A DNA stretch of 64,000 nucleotides from an uncultured Erysipelotrichaceae bacterium (GTDB taxonomy: Bacteria > Bacillota_I > Bacilli_A > Erysipelotrichales > Erysipelotrichaceae), in contig CALBJM010000301.1 of NCBI GenBank assembly GCA_937893225.1, positions 1 through 64,000 on the forward strand. Reading direction: 5' to 3'. The notes under the pieces were generated by a model. It saw only the letters and a program-made list of their open reading frames with translations. It made no database searches and was not told the DNA's origin. Below are positions 63,401 through 64,000 of this stretch, piece by piece; the stretch's first letter is position 1; each line of letters opens with the position of its first letter. Made by a program: the position numbers and the translations under genes.

Positions 63401-64000
63401 TCAACCTTCTCAACAACACCTAAAACAACACTAGCATCTGCTATTTTATAAACAACCGAACCTACAACAGGGTTTGCTTCAAGCGTATATACAACCTGTA
63501 GTTTCTGATCTTTATTATAAAACGCATGAAATGTATTGCTAATTTTATTAATATCTTCTAAAGTGTCAGCTTTTGGTAACGTCAAAAAATCACCAATAAA
63601 AATACTTCTAAACCAAGCATCTTTAACCGCATATTTAATATCAGAATAACCAACAGAATCTTTTACAATTTCACCTGATTCATCTACAGTAAATTCATAT
63701 TTATCTAGACCAGCAGCAAAATTATCATATACAAACCATTCATTATTAAATTTCCACAATGCATGATTTGTAGCAACTGGTTGAATTCCTGTATTTGTAT
63801 AATAACCTTTAGGAATATAATTTAATGTTACGTTGTTAATATCTTTTTCTTCACTTGAACTATTAAAGAATGCTAGATAGTTATCACCAGATGCTTCTTT
63901 AATACTTAAGCGTTGTGATTTTTGTAACTCAACACGTCTATCTTTTACAAAATTTTCATTATCTATTACTTGATAAGTATAAGATAAACCTGTTTGTGTT
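60493..64000 (-). CDS. Baseplate wedge protein (baseplate-J / gp6-gp7-like), N-terminus outside the window
   Basis: The frame is open to the window edge: a TTG at 63759 is in frame, but 80 further codons (SYTYQVIDNENFVKD...) precede it without a stop, so the gene continues beyond 64000. At least 1168 residues are visible. YLQFGDGIKGVKLSKGAKVVVSY and YVIFGDGKHSQNLRKG are two copies of the F-G-D-G...G signature of baseplate-J/wedge proteins. The C-terminal ~250 residues are tandem beta domains. Assembles the baseplate wedges around the hub. Confidence 0.75.
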   Translation of the reverse strand, partial: TQTGLSYTYQVIDNENFVKDRRVELQKSQRLSIKEASGDNYLAFFNSSSEEKDINNVTLNYIPKGYYTNTGIQPVATNHALWKFNNEWFVYDNFAAGLDKYEFTVDESGEIVKDSVGYSDIKYAVKDAWFRSIFIGDFLTLPKADTLEDINKISNTFHAFYNKDQKLQVVYTLEANPVVGSVVYKIADASVVLGVVEKVDSKNNRITIGSVTYSVSPSRNVTGRPLCKVDGVYYSLVKRQTYEVDVCHEYSNGNDLMFLLNANPMVGDSAYTYKDYVRSEYIVTSVDTFLGIVQVCPKQYFGTTEQSKYTKQYTRVTAYDSVSEENTDLIVYNYYYTYDIASGWSRIDRYFSDLNEVYETTRVEENGIVKYLVHLLDTKSKDGYTVYTVYGTPGNSEIFIPYFNNEIYYDSSNLKHYQFKDGAWIEINVVVVGEFSRGGKTSEAGKSYIDNFIAAGSSEERFYLKHQDLLNTISLVVKVDGDEFDVIFDGFDKYNEESYVVLLTTDTAGRNYLQFGDGIKGVKLSKGAKVVVSYETLDFPLMNKFLPYEKLYTELHKSEHKIGYKKVYVDTWVEDTSVEDVIPVTGYRFEKFTNPESIDTSSLAVFVNGIQWKLVNNKSDYGPLDRVAEIRRAKTSNGVFLYVIFGDGKHSQNLRKGDFISVYYKNIDEEVINNNTFLKCSTFQHALTTRVAYDYGLITQTKESEWVYYRNFDPPEGYYPTNHVRFNVSSNSMVDAKDFEAEARYQFYELASTPWVLENICNVIEFNDLYLGVAAASMHVGNLFFRSTKELGMLSVELKNSTSKVTSMNKSQTENIYCVRNGSIGRLEDVKKLKYIVPVEDENGVIWQYMVYTTNKGGLTKYAILVNNLDFIRPGEIFDIKQGDVLFAENGTVIPVTIETDDRDTISTDLTFAENSLPVEFKEFTKDCFVKINVETENKRTSDKLSLYVAGKKVDSGTVLPFKMVDGHTVDLDVYAEQKGCKSDSKHLVLDISMFNNENATIEETLSLKLVDVKTTVFAPSSECKVNVNGILYDDGSTIVSKYGESLVMFAVGDRYIAATENQTVRTEALVDSTYYLDLTLRKYRLKVTTRVNGINDNKQPIYLNGVSNTYDDIWLLGQTVEIIAGGEWQNTKVVSKVVTISSDTSKNVYVIDCPVLDDDYLSADMIP

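Noticed and set aside
1..64000. tRNA genes, CRISPR arrays, integrase or attachment sites
   Set aside because: None recognised by eye on either strand; regular direct repeats with spacers are absent. Short tRNA-like folds cannot be fully excluded without a covariance search.

Overview
The window is a piece of an AT-rich, tailed double-stranded DNA phage genome with a contractile-tail (myovirus, T4-superfamily-like) baseplate. Evidence for a phage: hub, spike and wedge baseplate proteins, many tail fibres and adhesins with their chaperones, an SbcCD (gp46/gp47-like) pair, a family A DNA polymerase, dUTPase, a dCMP-deaminase-type enzyme and an HU protein. A lipoprotein plus membrane-anchored coiled-coil pair that looks like Rz1/Rz spanins argues for a Gram-negative host. 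An anaerobic (class III) ribonucleotide reductase with its activase and a ferredoxin-thioredoxin-reductase-like protein suggests infection under anoxic conditions. No tRNA, integrase or CRISPR array was recognised. The window holds only part of the genome: a gene runs off each end.

Layout. 1-2.8 kb: tandem array of paralogous ~170-residue proteins, one broken and carrying a TnpB-family nuclease between its remnants. 2.8-11.7 kb (mostly + strand): deaminase, long tail fibre, DNA methyltransferase, the C-terminal half of a DNA polymerase, small proteins, and a small gene interrupted by a group I intron with a LAGLIDADG endonuclease. 11.7-17.8 kb (-): tail/receptor-binding proteins. 17.9-21.1 kb (-): coupled operon nrdG, spanin pair, two HExxH proteins. 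21.2-26.7 kb (-): nrdD in two ORFs with three inteins, one of them split across the ORFs. 26.8-38.9 kb (-): recombination, repair and nucleotide metabolism, including the N-terminal polymerase half, plus HU. 39-42.5 kb (-): sugar enzymes, a fibre tip and a nucleotidyltransferase. 42.6-64 kb (-): baseplate and tail fibres, interrupted by one lone + strand gene for a 1259-residue helical protein.

How it fits together. Replication and metabolism genes tend to have sigma-70-like promoters (TTGACA/T, 17-base spacer, TATA-like -10). Many structural transcription units instead carry a GTTCT core, usually 25-50 bases before the first start codon, often inside or beside a hairpin; this may be a phage-specific late signal. 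The main points of interest are: (1) a class III reductase split by an intein whose N-part carries a GIY-YIG endonuclease and whose C-part has its own ribosome binding site, followed by two LAGLIDADG inteins, with no glycyl-radical motif visible at the C-terminus; (2) an adhesin gene put out of frame by a G11 tract, a candidate phase-variation switch; (3) a DNA polymerase split into two distant, opposite-strand halves whose geometry fits a single inversion; (4) a TnpB-like nuclease inside a gene remnant; (5) the GTTCT motif.
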